Positions 1 to 7,436 are shown, numbered from the stretch's first letter. The stretch is 64,000 nt of DNA from Clostridium sp. KNHs205 (GCF_000702945.1 NZ_JNLE01000003.1:1535501-1599500), one strand, 5' to 3'. Notes: a model not told the origin generated them from the sequence alone. Translations and numbers: made by a program.

Positions 1-1
1 C

Positions 2-379
2 TTTGGATACTGTGAGAATTTAAAGGAGGCAGTGGTGGCTGGATCTGTGAAATCTATGGATTCTTATATATTTACGGATTGCCCTAAGCTTGAAAAGGTA
101 ACTCTGCAAAAGGGAATTCCTTTAGTTCCGGCCAGAATGTTTGTAAACTGTAAAAGTCTGAAATCTCTTGAGATTCCAAACAGTGTCTGGTTAATTGAAT
201 TTCAGGTGTTTATGGGATGTGAAGCATTAAAAAAAGTAACAATCCCCTCCAGTGTGACGTTTATCTACAACTACACCTTTAGTGGAAGTAATGACAAGCT
301 GGTTATCTACTGCACACCTGGTTCGACAATTGATAAATATGCGAAGGAAAATAAGATAAAGACTAAAAAGATTTCTTAG
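2..379 (+). CDS. BspA-like leucine-rich-repeat protein, C-terminal part (5' end outside window)
   Basis: The frame is open from the left edge, so this is the 3' end of a longer gene. The translation shows consecutive BspA/LRR_5-type repeats with the pattern 'F..C..L..V.I...V..I....F..C..L..V.IP': segments begin FGYCENLKEAVV, FTDCPKLEKVTL, FVNCKSLKSLEIP and FMGCEALKKVTIP. It ends with the usual capping strand, YCTPGSTIDKYAKENKI, which closes many BspA-like proteins. Such proteins are normally secreted or surface-attached and bind host or polymer surfaces; secretion cannot be judged here because the N-terminus is missing. No downstream gene is co-directional within 1 kb, and no clear terminator follows directly. 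Confidence 0.85.
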   Translation, partial: FGYCENLKEAVVAGSVKSMDSYIFTDCPKLEKVTLQKGIPLVPARMFVNCKSLKSLEIPNSVWLIEFQVFMGCEALKKVTIPSSVTFIYNYTFSGSNDKLVIYCTPGSTIDKYAKENKIKTKKIS

Positions 380-611
380 GATATAATAGATTTTACGATT
401 AAAACAGATTTGATTATCATCTGATAAAGGATGCAACTAATTAGTATATTTTCTGTTTCATTGCAGGACTATGTGTAGTAAATCAGGAACGATATTATTT
501 GACTTTTAAATGCCATCAAGGATAGTTATTATACTATTTTTAAATTACAATTTGATGCAAATGAACTATCTAATAGCACTGTAATTTATAAAGTAATAGT
601 AAAAAATTTAT

Positions 612-766
612 ACTTGCATATAAGTTGCGTATATACAAAATATATGTTAAAATATCATTTGTGCCATAAATCGTGTAAATCCTGAAACCCTTGAAAATAT
701 TAGGTTTTCAGAAAAACACAACCCCCATGACGCCTTTGCCACGGGGGTTGCATTAAAAAGGGGAGG
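612..766. repeat. Left copy of ~155-bp direct repeat flanking the ATPase/HNH island
   Basis: This copy matches 5251-5407 in order and spacing. The shared parts are a doubled TTGCGTATA motif, a TTGCGT-17-TAAAAT promoter-like pair, GTGCCATAAA exactly 49 bp after the repeat start in both copies, a stem-loop with different sequence but preserved pairing, and a 55-bp block (712-766 versus 5353-5407) that is identical. That block contains the hairpin AACCCCC...GGGGGTT. On the minus strand the hairpin is followed by GTGTTTTT, so it can act as a terminator read leftward. The two copies are 4,640 bp apart and enclose the defence-like genes. It may be an attachment-site or element-end sequence; no integrase is present in the window. 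Confidence 0.8.
625..653 (+). promoter_or_regulatory. Promoter-like pair inside left flanking repeat
   Basis: TTGCGT (625-630), a 17-bp spacer and TAAAAT (648-653). The same boxes with the same spacing occur in the right copy. It would drive a short transcript through two stem-loops; no open frame follows. Confidence 0.4.
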
Positions 767-870
767 CTATGCATTTAAGATTTCATAGTGTTCCATCATG
801 TAATATATGGTGCCCCAAGAGGGGATAAACAGGGATTTGAAATTCATCCGGTTTCGTCTTGTGATATCTA

Positions 871-893
871 ACTTGCGTATAAAGTTGCGTATA
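871..893 (+). repeat. Third TTGCGTATA-type doublet
   Basis: ACTTGCGTATAAAGTTGCGT repeats the doublet seen at the start of both flanking repeats (612 and 5251), with one extra base between the halves. Tandem short direct repeats near element ends resemble integrase arm-type binding sites, but this is inference. Confidence 0.45.
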
Positions 894-1028
894 TATTGTT
901 TTTGGTTAATGTAAATAATAATGATATTTCTATGGATAGTAAAAGATATACTTTATAATGTACATACGGAGGATGATTTTAAGGTTGAGGAAATGAAAAA
1001 GATTGCAAACTTATTTTAGCAAAGGAGA

Positions 1029-1060
1029 GCAGTTACTCTGGTTGGGGTAGCTGCTTTTTA
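1029..1060 (+). terminator. Rho-independent terminator
   Basis: The ten-base-pair stem GCAGTTACTC / GGGTAGCTGC (two G-T pairs) has a 6-base loop and is followed by TTTTTA. No complete gene lies directly upstream, so it probably belongs to a deleted or decayed unit of the island. Confidence 0.65.
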
Positions 1061-1078
1061 TTGTATAGCAGTCTTTTA

Positions 1079-1390
1079 ATAAACCACCTGCTATGCAGGT
1101 GTGTCCACAGTCGCTTTAGCTTCAAGTAAAAGCCCCACAGTTATGATAATGTTGTTTATTAACCATGTACTGAATAAAAGAGTTTTACTGATGCGAGCTG
1201 AGAGATTATAGTATTTCAACATCTCAAATAAAAGCTAAAGTGTTAGAACTGCAAAATACTAGAAATAGCTCGTAGAACAGCGAAGCAGGTTTGGCAAAAG
1301 TAGAATCTTTAGACAAGCCTTTAGGCTTTGCAGGTAATAGCCCCTTATAGGGGCAGAGCAAACCACCCGTTCAATGGGTGGTTATGATTA
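1079..1390. mobile_element. Hairpin-bounded non-autonomous element resembling IS200/IS605 ends
   Basis: About 310 bp without coding potential, starting with a hairpin CACCTGC-TAT-GCAGGTG (1085-1101) and ending with hairpins GCCCC-TTATA-GGGGC (1340-1354) and AACCACCC...GGGTGGTT (1361-1383) followed by ATGATTATG. Subterminal palindromes without inverted terminal repeats are typical of IS200/IS605 elements and their non-autonomous derivatives. The structured region before the right hairpin could be a relic of a TnpB guide RNA. No tnpA or tnpB frame is present. Confidence 0.45.
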
Positions 1391-1428
1391 TGTATAGCAT
1401 GAATAGTAAATCTTGAATATATGTAGAA

Positions 1429-1452
1429 ATATGTATACATATGGAGTATAAT
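1429..1452 (+). promoter_or_regulatory. Candidate promoter with overlapping palindrome, ATPase/HNH operon
   Basis: The perfect 14-bp palindrome ATATGTATACATAT (1429-1442) lies immediately upstream of a TATAAT -10 box (1447-1452), about 75 bp before the ATPase start. No good -35 box is visible. The layout suggests repression by a dimeric regulator bound in the promoter; no regulator gene is next to it. Confidence 0.4.
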
Positions 1453-1526
1453 TAATAACATAATTATCTTATCTTTGTGAGGTGTGTTGAAAAAATAAAA
1501 TTCATATTAATAAAAGGATGTGGCAA

Positions 1527-3518
1527 ATGGAACTAATATTTCTTTATATAAATAAATCTATAACAACATTTATAGAAAAGCAGGGATTTAACTTTTCTTC
1601 AAATTATTATTTCTATGTAGAAATTAATGATGGAATATATAGATTAAAACAGAAACTATGTGAAAAAAAAATACCTGATACTTTTTTTGATAAAACGTAT
1701 TGTATAACTAATATAACTGCTATTGTGGGAGAAAATGGTGCAGGAAAAAGTACTTTGTTAAATAATATAGCAAGTTTTCAAGGTAGCGTAAAGGATGGAA
1801 CACATGAGACAGAATATAAAGAACATTTTGCCGAGGAATATGAAAAAGATAAACAGATTGCAATATATAAGGAAGATGGTAGATTAATATGCTATCATAA
1901 TATAGATACCTTTGAAAATACGACAGGTATAGACTGTAGATATTTGTTTCAAGGATCACCAGAATTAATGTATTTAGTACAAAACAATATGGGGTTTGAA
2001 AATATTAGTAAAATAAGTTTAACAAATAGTATGTATACACAAAGAAATAGTGTATCAACGCATGGAAGCATAAGTGAAATCTCTTTAAATGTAAACACCT
2101 TAAATACGTTGAAAAATATGTTTTATAAAAAGAAGTGTAAAAAAGTAGATAGTTGTGCAGGTGGTTATTATGAATATCAAGATATTCTATGTTCATATAA
2201 GAAGGTTACTGATTTTCAGCAAATTGTAGATGTTCTTTATTTAAATTATTTACATGAGAATAAAGCAAATAGCATATTTGCAGACAACTTAAAATCAAGT
2301 TTAGAAATCAAATTTCAATCATTTCAGAAATGTTTGGATGATAAGTTTGGGGATATATTATCAGAGCATAATAAGGAGATAAGTTTGCAACTTCATTATA
2401 AAGCTACAAAAGGCTTATTAGAGAATTTTGATTTTGAATTGTTAAAAAAAGATTTATTTTGTATACCCTATATTAATTTATTATTTGAGTTGATTACTTA
2501 TTGTCGATATGATACCTACGAAGGTAATTCATCAATTAATAATAAGAATGATTTAAAAAGTTATCTAAAAAGATTTATTAATATGCTAAAAGAAAAAGAG
2601 AATGATTATGCTGCATTTTTTTTAGATGCGTTAGACGAGATAGAAGAATATGAAAAATGTTTAGATAATTGTGATATGTTACAATGTCTGCTTCCAATAA
2701 ACGATTTAGCGTATAGAACTTGTAAAAAAATAGAATATAATTCAAAACCATATTTTGATTTTCTAAGGTTAATTTATAAATCCGTTTTTATTCGGAAAAC
2801 ATCGTTTGTTTTGAAGTATATTGAAATTGGGGGTCTTGAACTGGCTTCTGGTGAAAGAGCGCTATTGAATTTCTTTTCATGGTTACATTTGGTGACATTC
2901 TTTAAATACTTAAGTGATGATGTACATGAGAGTTTAAGAGATAATGTTTTATTGCTCATTGATGAAATTGATTTATACTGTCATCCCCTATGGCAGCAAA
3001 AAATATTATACTATTTAATTGAAGAATTAAAGCTACAATTTGTGGGGAAAAAAGTACAGATAATTTTTACAACTCATAGCCCTATTGTATTATCTGACAT
3101 GCCAAAAGGGAATGTCATTTATCTAAAGAAGGAAGAGGCAGTAAATAGGTGCAGAATAGATGAGAAAGATAAGCATAGCGAAACATTTGGAGCAAGTATT
3201 TATAAATTGTTTAATGATGCTTTTTTCCTTGGGAAAAAAGGACAAATAGGGGAATTTGCTAGTTTGAAAATACAAAAGATAATAGATACAATAAAACCGG
3301 TAACTAATAAAGAGGAAGGGATCAAATATCCTCAACTTTCAGAAATTGAAGTCGAACGGTTAGAGAAGGAAATTGCATTGATTGGCGAAACGATAATAAG
3401 AGATAAGCTTTTTACAATGCTATATAAATGCAAATACAGTGGTTTAGGAGTAAAAGAGAAAAAAATAAGAGTATATGAAGAAAAGATAAAAAAGTTGCGT
3501 AATGGAGAAATAGAATGA
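1527..3518 (+). CDS. AAA/ABC-type ATPase, Septu PtuA-like defence protein
   Basis: A 663-residue SMC/ABC-like ATPase of the OLD/PtuA kind. Walker A GENGAGKST lies about 70 residues in, the ABC signature-like LASGERALL near 440, Walker B LLLIDEIDLY near 477 and the H-loop motif TTHSP near 517. A long, weakly conserved helical insert lies between the two halves. I chose the ATG at 1527 because AAAAGGATGT lies 10 bases upstream of it, whereas an ATG at 1518 would touch the ribosome site. The next gene overlaps by ATGA, so the two are translationally coupled. ATPase plus HNH nuclease is the Septu arrangement (PtuA/PtuB); known PtuA proteins sense phage and control the nuclease. The gene is markedly AT-rich compared with the surrounding core genes, which suggests transfer. 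The subtype is uncertain. Confidence 0.8.
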   Translation: MELIFLYINKSITTFIEKQGFNFSSNYYFYVEINDGIYRLKQKLCEKKIPDTFFDKTYCITNITAIVGENGAGKSTLLNNIASFQGSVKDGTHETEYKEHFAEEYEKDKQIAIYKEDGRLICYHNIDTFENTTGIDCRYLFQGSPELMYLVQNNMGFENISKISLTNSMYTQRNSVSTHGSISEISLNVNTLNTLKNMFYKKKCKKVDSCAGGYYEYQDILCSYKKVTDFQQIVDVLYLNYLHENKANSIFADNLKSSLEIKFQSFQKCLDDKFGDILSEHNKEISLQLHYKATKGLLENFDFELLKKDLFCIPYINLLFELITYCRYDTYEGNSSINNKNDLKSYLKRFINMLKEKENDYAAFFLDALDEIEEYEKCLDNCDMLQCLLPINDLAYRTCKKIEYNSKPYFDFLRLIYKSVFIRKTSFVLKYIEIGGLELASGERALLNFFSWLHLVTFFKYLSDDVHESLRDNVLLLIDEIDLYCHPLWQQKILYYLIEELKLQFVGKKVQIIFTTHSPIVLSDMPKGNVIYLKKEEAVNRCRIDEKDKHSETFGASIYKLFNDAFFLGKKGQIGEFASLKIQKIIDTIKPVTNKEEGIKYPQLSEIEVERLEKEIALIGETIIRDKLFTMLYKCKYSGLGVKEKKIRVYEEKIKKLRNGEIE

Positions 3519-4408
3519 TACCAATAAGATTTAGAAACAATGAAACGAAAACAGTAAATTCATTGTATCATACATTACTAAATATTAAATATCGACAGAA
3601 GAAACGCAAAGCATATATTTTTATGATAAAAAATATTAACACGTGGTGCGTAAATAATATCATTTTCAGTGGTCACGCTTACACGTTCCCTGAAATTATT
3701 CAAGCTGACTATGAGACAATAGAAAAAATTGCTCAAATAATTGATGCAGGAAAGAGTTTACCACTCTTGTATAAAAAGTACATAATTGAGTTTCTATATG
3801 CACATAGATTTCCAAGGCGAGAATTTTTGAGCGAGTTAGAAGTTACAGTATGTCCATACTGTAACAGAAATTTTGTAAACTCTGCTAGAAAAAGAACTAT
3901 GTGTGATTTGGATCATTTTTTTGATAAAGATACATATCCAATTTTAGCAGTGTCATTTTATAATATTGTTCCTGTGTGCCACTCATGTAATCATATAAAA
4001 GCAAGCCAAAGAATATCTTATTCCTCACATAATCAGAAGTATAAGACAGATGATTTAGTTACATTTGATTATTATATCAAAGGAATGGATTTTTTAGTGG
4101 ATAAGAAGCAGTTAGGAATTGAAATTGAAACCGCAATGGAATTGGAAGATAACGTTGATATATTAAAACTGCGAGAGGTATATCAGATACATACAGATGT
4201 TGTACAGGAATGTATCAAGAAGGCAATAATATTTGAACCAGAATATTTGAATTTTCTATATTATACTTATGAAGAGTTATTTGAATCAGAAGAAGAACTA
4301 TATAGAATTGTTTATGGAGATTATATTATGGAAGAAGCATATGGAAAAAGACCTTTAGCAAAACTGACTTCTGATATAATAAGTGATTTATTGGAGATAT
4401 ATGAATAA
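3515..4408 (+). CDS. HNH endonuclease, Septu PtuB-like
   Basis: A 297-residue protein with a zinc-stabilised HNH (beta-beta-alpha metal) nuclease core at about residues 112-165: CPYC (113-116), DLDHF (131-135) as the catalytic histidine region, and CHSCN (155-159) closing the zinc site with the conserved asparagine. This matches the HNH partner of Septu and of retron-associated PtuAB modules. No reverse transcriptase or retron RNA was seen nearby. The start overlaps the ATPase stop by four bases. The C-terminal half is helical and acidic without a recognised domain. Expected role: nucleic-acid cleavage when the ATPase is triggered by infection. Composition is AT-rich like the ATPase gene. Confidence 0.8.
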   Translation: MIPIRFRNNETKTVNSLYHTLLNIKYRQKKRKAYIFMIKNINTWCVNNIIFSGHAYTFPEIIQADYETIEKIAQIIDAGKSLPLLYKKYIIEFLYAHRFPRREFLSELEVTVCPYCNRNFVNSARKRTMCDLDHFFDKDTYPILAVSFYNIVPVCHSCNHIKASQRISYSSHNQKYKTDDLVTFDYYIKGMDFLVDKKQLGIEIETAMELEDNVDILKLREVYQIHTDVVQECIKKAIIFEPEYLNFLYYTYEELFESEEELYRIVYGDYIMEEAYGKRPLAKLTSDIISDLLEIYE

Positions 4409-4518
4409 AGATTATAAATAATTATTATCGGTATAAGAATAGATGTAGAACCATTGTAATGGGAAGCTGATGCTGATTTATATTTAGTTTAGTATAACCA
4501 AAAGAGGGAGATAAATTA

Positions 4519-5031
4519 ATGAGGAAAAAAGCAAGTAGTACGGGCAATAGTGATTTGCTATATGAAACAAATATAGTCTTTCCTTTAAAAAAGCCTGAGA
4601 CATATTTTGATAGTCTAGTTAATATAAACGTTAATAATTTAAGAGAATATTACAGTATGGTTAAGTCACATACCAATAAGAGCTTTTGGATAGCGTTAGT
4701 TTTAACTGTTGCAGGTTTTTTTCTTATTATTGGCGGAATATCACTCATATTTTTTGATTTAGTAGATCAAAATATTTCAGTGCTTATTACTATTTCGGGA
4801 GTTATAACTGAATTTATTTCAGCAGCATCCTTTTATCTTTATAATAGCACTGTAAAGCAATTAAAGGAATACTTTGATAGCTTAGTTCATGTACAAAAGG
4901 TATTATTGAGTTTTAAGGTTATAGAAGATGCTAAAGGAACTACGGAAGAAAGCAAAAATATAATGATGAATAAAGCATTGGAGTACATATGGGGGGATAG
5001 ACCTAATTTAAGTACAAATCAGAAAGAATAA
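4519..5031 (+). CDS. Two-helix membrane protein, TRADD-N-associated-domain-like
   Basis: A 170-residue protein with two predicted transmembrane helices at about 56-78 and 87-108. They are preceded by a helix 'YFDSLVNINVNNLREYYSM' and followed by an amphipathic helix containing 'STVKQLKEYFDSL'. This pattern resembles the small 'TRADD-N-associated membrane domain' proteins described from bacterial conflict loci; I recognise it by resemblance only. RBS AGAGGGAG lies 8 bases before the ATG. It sits 110 bp after the HNH gene, same strand, inside the same pair of direct repeats, with the same AT-rich composition. It may be a third component, such as a membrane-acting effector or anchor of the system, or an independent cargo gene. 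Confidence 0.65.
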   Translation: MRKKASSTGNSDLLYETNIVFPLKKPETYFDSLVNINVNNLREYYSMVKSHTNKSFWIALVLTVAGFFLIIGGISLIFFDLVDQNISVLITISGVITEFISAASFYLYNSTVKQLKEYFDSLVHVQKVLLSFKVIEDAKGTTEESKNIMMNKALEYIWGDRPNLSTNQKE

Positions 5032-5048
5032 AACAATAAAGAGAGTAG

Positions 5049-5174
5049 ATAATCGAAAAAATCATTTATGATGTATCTGTGGATAGAAGCACAAATGATA
5101 CTTGTGGAATGGGAGAAGTGATTAATAAAGCCTATAGTGTTTTGATTGAAGCTACTAATAGTAGTATGTTATGA
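5049..5174 (+). pseudogene. Short gene remnant after the membrane protein
   Basis: An open frame of about 41 codons with protein-like composition (includes NDTCGMGEVINKAYSVL) but no ribosome site; the only internal ATG leaves about 20 codons. A stop lies immediately upstream in frame. It looks like an interior or C-terminal scrap of a lost cargo gene. I do not recognise the family. Confidence 0.3.
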
Positions 5175-5250
5175 GTACTATAATAAGATATATTCAAATT
5201 ATACTTGTTATATAAAATCTCGTAATTTGCATCCATCAAAATAAATAAAA

Positions 5251-5407
5251 ACTTGCGTATAAGTTGCGTATAAACTATTTTTATGATAAAATACTCTCTG
5301 TGCCATAAAAGGTTAAAAACGCTGAAAGCCTTGATTCATAAGGCTTCCATAAAAAAACACAACCCCCATGACGCCTTTGCCACGGGGGTTGCATTAAAAA
5401 GGGGAGG
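5251..5407. repeat. Right copy of ~155-bp direct repeat flanking the island
   Basis: Same order as the left copy: TTGCGTATA doublet, TTGCGT (5264-5269)/TAAAAT (5287-5292) with 17-bp spacing, GTGCCATAAA at offset 49, a stem-loop GAAAGCCTT...AAGGCTTCC that replaces a different but also paired stem in the left copy, and the identical 55-bp block 5353-5407 with the AACCCCC/GGGGGTT hairpin. Preserved pairing with changed bases points to RNA-level structure in at least the middle part. Confidence 0.8.
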
Positions 5408-5637
5408 ATAAGTATTTAACTTTTCTTTGGTATTGGCTGCACAGAAAACTGTACAGTCGGTCATCCTTTATGCTGGAGGGGGGATCCAGCGGTTTCAGAT
5501 GGCACCGGTTAATCTAAATCATCGACGAATTAGATTAATTATAGTATGATGCAATATTTCTAAGATTATACATAAATAAAAAATATTATGTAAAAAATCT
5601 ATAGAGAATCAAAAGATGATTAAAGGAAGGTAGAACA

Positions 5638-6141
5638 ATGAGTTTATTAACTGAGTGGAGGGACTTTGCATATGCCCTTGACACAAACCAGAAAGAAGGC
5701 CAGCTGTTTTGGGCTAATTATTTTAATGTAGAGCAGGGAATCTATGAGAAGATTCTTGCAGAGCCCGAAGTTGTTGTAGAAGGAACCGTAGCTGAGCTTG
5801 CAGTAAAATACGGCACTACCATTTCACTTATGACAGGATTCTTAGATGGCATCAACGAGAGCCTTGTGAAAGAAAACCCTATTGAAGAAATGGAAGAGAC
5901 AACAGTTGTAAATCTTGGATTTGATAAAGAGATGCTGTATAAGAACATGGTAGAAGCGAAAGCAGAATGGCTCTATCAACTTCCTGTCTGGGACAGCCTG
6001 TTATCTGAGGAGAAAAGAAAAGAGCTCTATCTTGAGCAGAAGAAATCTAAAACTGTAGTCAAAGAGAAAAAAGTAGGAAGAAACGATCCCTGTACCTGCG
6101 GAAGCGGCAAGAAATACAAATTCTGCTGCGGGAAAGCTTAA
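5638..6141 (+). CDS. SEC-C motif protein
   Basis: A 167-residue protein ending in a SEC-C zinc-binding motif, [16 protein letters not shown], at about residues 150-166. This is the motif found at the SecA C-terminus and in many small proteins, where it binds zinc and may contact ribosomes or SecB-like partners. The N-terminal 140 residues are helical and match no family I know with certainty; similar SEC-C proteins of this size are common in Lachnospiraceae. RBS AAGGAAGG lies 9 bases before the ATG. It stands alone and is followed by a strong terminator. Confidence 0.85.
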   Translation: MSLLTEWRDFAYALDTNQKEGQLFWANYFNVEQGIYEKILAEPEVVVEGTVAELAVKYGTTISLMTGFLDGINESLVKENPIEEMEETTVVNLGFDKEMLYKNMVEAKAEWLYQLPVWDSLLSEEKRKELYLEQKKSKTVVKEKKVGRNDPCTCGSGKKYKFCCGKA

Positions 6142-6194
6142 TATAAGCGGTTTGTAGAATACTAGATAAATAAAAAGTGGTATTTCCACTCTTT

Positions 6195-6227
6195 GTCCAC
6201 GCATTATTGAATGCGTGGACATTTTTA
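6195..6227 (+). terminator. Rho-independent terminator of the SEC-C gene
   Basis: Perfect 11-bp stem GTCCACGCATT / AATGCGTGGAC with loop ATTG, followed by ATTTTTAT. It lies 54 bp after the stop codon. Confidence 0.9.
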
Positions 6228-6263
6228 TGAATAAGTTTTATAAGACAAATATATATAAATACT

Positions 6264-6308
6264 CTCCCCTTAGATAGAATATGAATTCTAACCAGTGGGG
6301 ATTTTTAT
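6264..6308 (+). terminator. Second stem-loop terminator candidate
   Basis: CCCC (6266-6269) pairs with GGGG (6297-6300) around an inner paired segment (GAAT...ATTC), followed by ATTTTTATTTT. It lies between convergent genes and backs up the terminator at 6195. Confidence 0.55.
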
Positions 6309-6373
6309 TTTGTTGTCAAACTAATATCTATTTTACCTGCAAATTCTTAAAGAGAATAAATCTTAATTCTTGA

Positions 6374-7195
6374 TTAATTTTCGTATACGGTTATTGGTAT
6401 AACTATTTTTTCCTTACTGTTCACGGTAGTAATAATAATATCGGCATCCCCTTCTTCTATTGCTGTTATGTACAGAGGAATTTTATAACCATCCCATTCT
6501 CCAAATTCAGCAGATGCAACAGGCTCATAATAACCACGAGAAAGTTTAATGGTACATGATAAGCTTTCTTCGTCATCAGTTTTTAAAGTAATGATAATCT
6601 TAGCTTTATCGCCGACAGACAATTCAAGCTTACTTTTATTGGCTGACAGAGTTTGAGCTTTGACAGTTATTTTACATGTGTATTTTTTCTTATCAACAGT
6701 TGCGGTGATAGTTACAGTGCCTGGTTTTTTTGCTGTTACCTTTCCTTTGGAAGAAACCGTTGCAACCGCCTTGTTGCTGGAAGACCATGTGGGAATTCCC
6801 ATTATACCATTCAATTTCAAAATTGTTGATTTTCCTGCGATAAGAGTCTTTTTACCAGGAAGGCCGAGGGGCTTGCTAACATCATGTTCGTATACAATTA
6901 CTTCCTCTGAGGGTTTTACTGTAATCACCCATAAAGCTGCATTATTACCGTATTTTGCTTTTATTACTACAACACCGACACCTTTTCCTGTAACCAGTCC
7001 TTTGCTTGAGACAGTAGCAATAGATTTGTCACTACTGCTCCAGGTTACTGTTTTCTTTGTGTCAACAGATAATTGCTTCGTCCAGCCTATACACATAGTT
7101 ATAAGTTCATCAGCTTTAGCAGGTATTGACTGGAATGCGCTTATAACTAATATTATAGATAAAATAAAGATATATATTTTCTTTCTGTTCTTCAA
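6374..7195 (-). CDS. Secreted Ig-like (BIG_2) domain protein
   Basis: I place the start at the TTG at 7195. It is preceded by GGAG five bases upstream, directly after the stem-loop GTGTGC...GCACAC, and gives a clean signal peptide (MKNRKKIYIF, hydrophobic core, cleavage after SIPAKA). An ATG at 7252 would place the stem-loop inside the coding region and bury the signal. The mature protein holds two bacterial Ig-like group 2 domains, each with the WSSSxxxxATVSSKGxVT signature (about residues 50-100 and 135-185), then a C-terminal beta-rich region without a clear family. The protein (273 aa) is probably cell-surface or extracellular. Function beyond adhesion or carbohydrate contact cannot be stated. 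Confidence 0.8.
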   Translation of the reverse strand: MKNRKKIYIFILSIILVISAFQSIPAKADELITMCIGWTKQLSVDTKKTVTWSSSDKSIATVSSKGLVTGKGVGVVVIKAKYGNNAALWVITVKPSEEVIVYEHDVSKPLGLPGKKTLIAGKSTILKLNGIMGIPTWSSSNKAVATVSSKGKVTAKKPGTVTITATVDKKKYTCKITVKAQTLSANKSKLELSVGDKAKIIITLKTDDEESLSCTIKLSRGYYEPVASAEFGEWDGYKIPLYITAIEEGDADIIITTVNSKEKIVIPITVYEN

Positions 7196-7200
7196 ATTAA

Positions 7201-7225
7201 CTCCGATCTGTGTGCTTTGGCACAC
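7201..7225 (-). promoter_or_regulatory. Stem-loop/ribosome-site motif before the Ig-like gene
   Basis: Read on the minus strand: GTGTGC-CAAA-GCACAC, then AGATCGGAG and five bases later the TTG start. Same design as at 13054, 20334, 21334, 54119 and 62572. Confidence 0.6.
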
Positions 7226-7436
7226 GTATAATTTATCAGCTATTCCTCCCATGTAATTTTATGTAATATATTATTATATATTGATGTTTTAATGTCAACT
7301 TAAAGTGCCAAATTATACTTCAGCTTCTTTCTGATAAAAATTTATCATATAAGATGACATAATGCCCGTGAAATCCACAGGTAGCTGTAAATAAACAGTG
7401 AAAACAATGACAGAAAATGTAGGCACAGAAAAATTT

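Larger units (their letters stand above)
380..1526. other. 1.15-kb non-coding stretch with repeats, hairpins and a terminator
   Basis: No convincing gene is present. The stretch holds the first ~155-bp direct repeat (612-766), a further pair of TTGCGTATA repeats at 871-893, a rho-independent terminator (1029-1060), a hairpin-bounded IS200/IS605-like segment (1079-1390) and the promoter region of the ATPase gene. A short frame ending just before the 1029 terminator (about 960-1018) may be the tail of a lost gene. The base composition is much more AT-rich than the core genes to the right. Confidence 0.7.
5032..5637. other. Non-coding stretch at the right end of the island
   Basis: Holds the gene scrap at 5049-5174, the right direct repeat (5251-5407), and a less AT-rich segment of about 100 bp (5430-5520) with no recognised RNA. 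An inverted repeat AATCTAA...TTAGATT at 5511-5537 has an 11-12-base loop and no T-tract. The -10-like TATAGT near 5540 could serve the SEC-C gene. Confidence 0.5.

Noticed and set aside
771-830. Small ORF after the left flanking repeat (ATG at 769)
   Set aside because: GGGGAGG is only two bases from the ATG, and the right repeat has no ATG at the same place, so it is not conserved.
1518-5031. Retron with PtuAB effectors
   Set aside because: No reverse transcriptase gene lies in the island, and the flanking repeats do not show msr/msd-like a1/a2 pairing around a branching G.
5408-5540. Possible SRP RNA or riboswitch in the less AT-rich segment
   Set aside because: The SRP tetraloop and GGAAG..GCAGC core are missing and no known riboswitch core could be matched.
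6660-7256. Long plus-strand frame opposite the Ig-like gene
   Set aside because: It mirrors the Ig-like protein codons, has no ribosome site and no recognisable family; the minus-strand gene has a signal peptide and two Ig-like domains.
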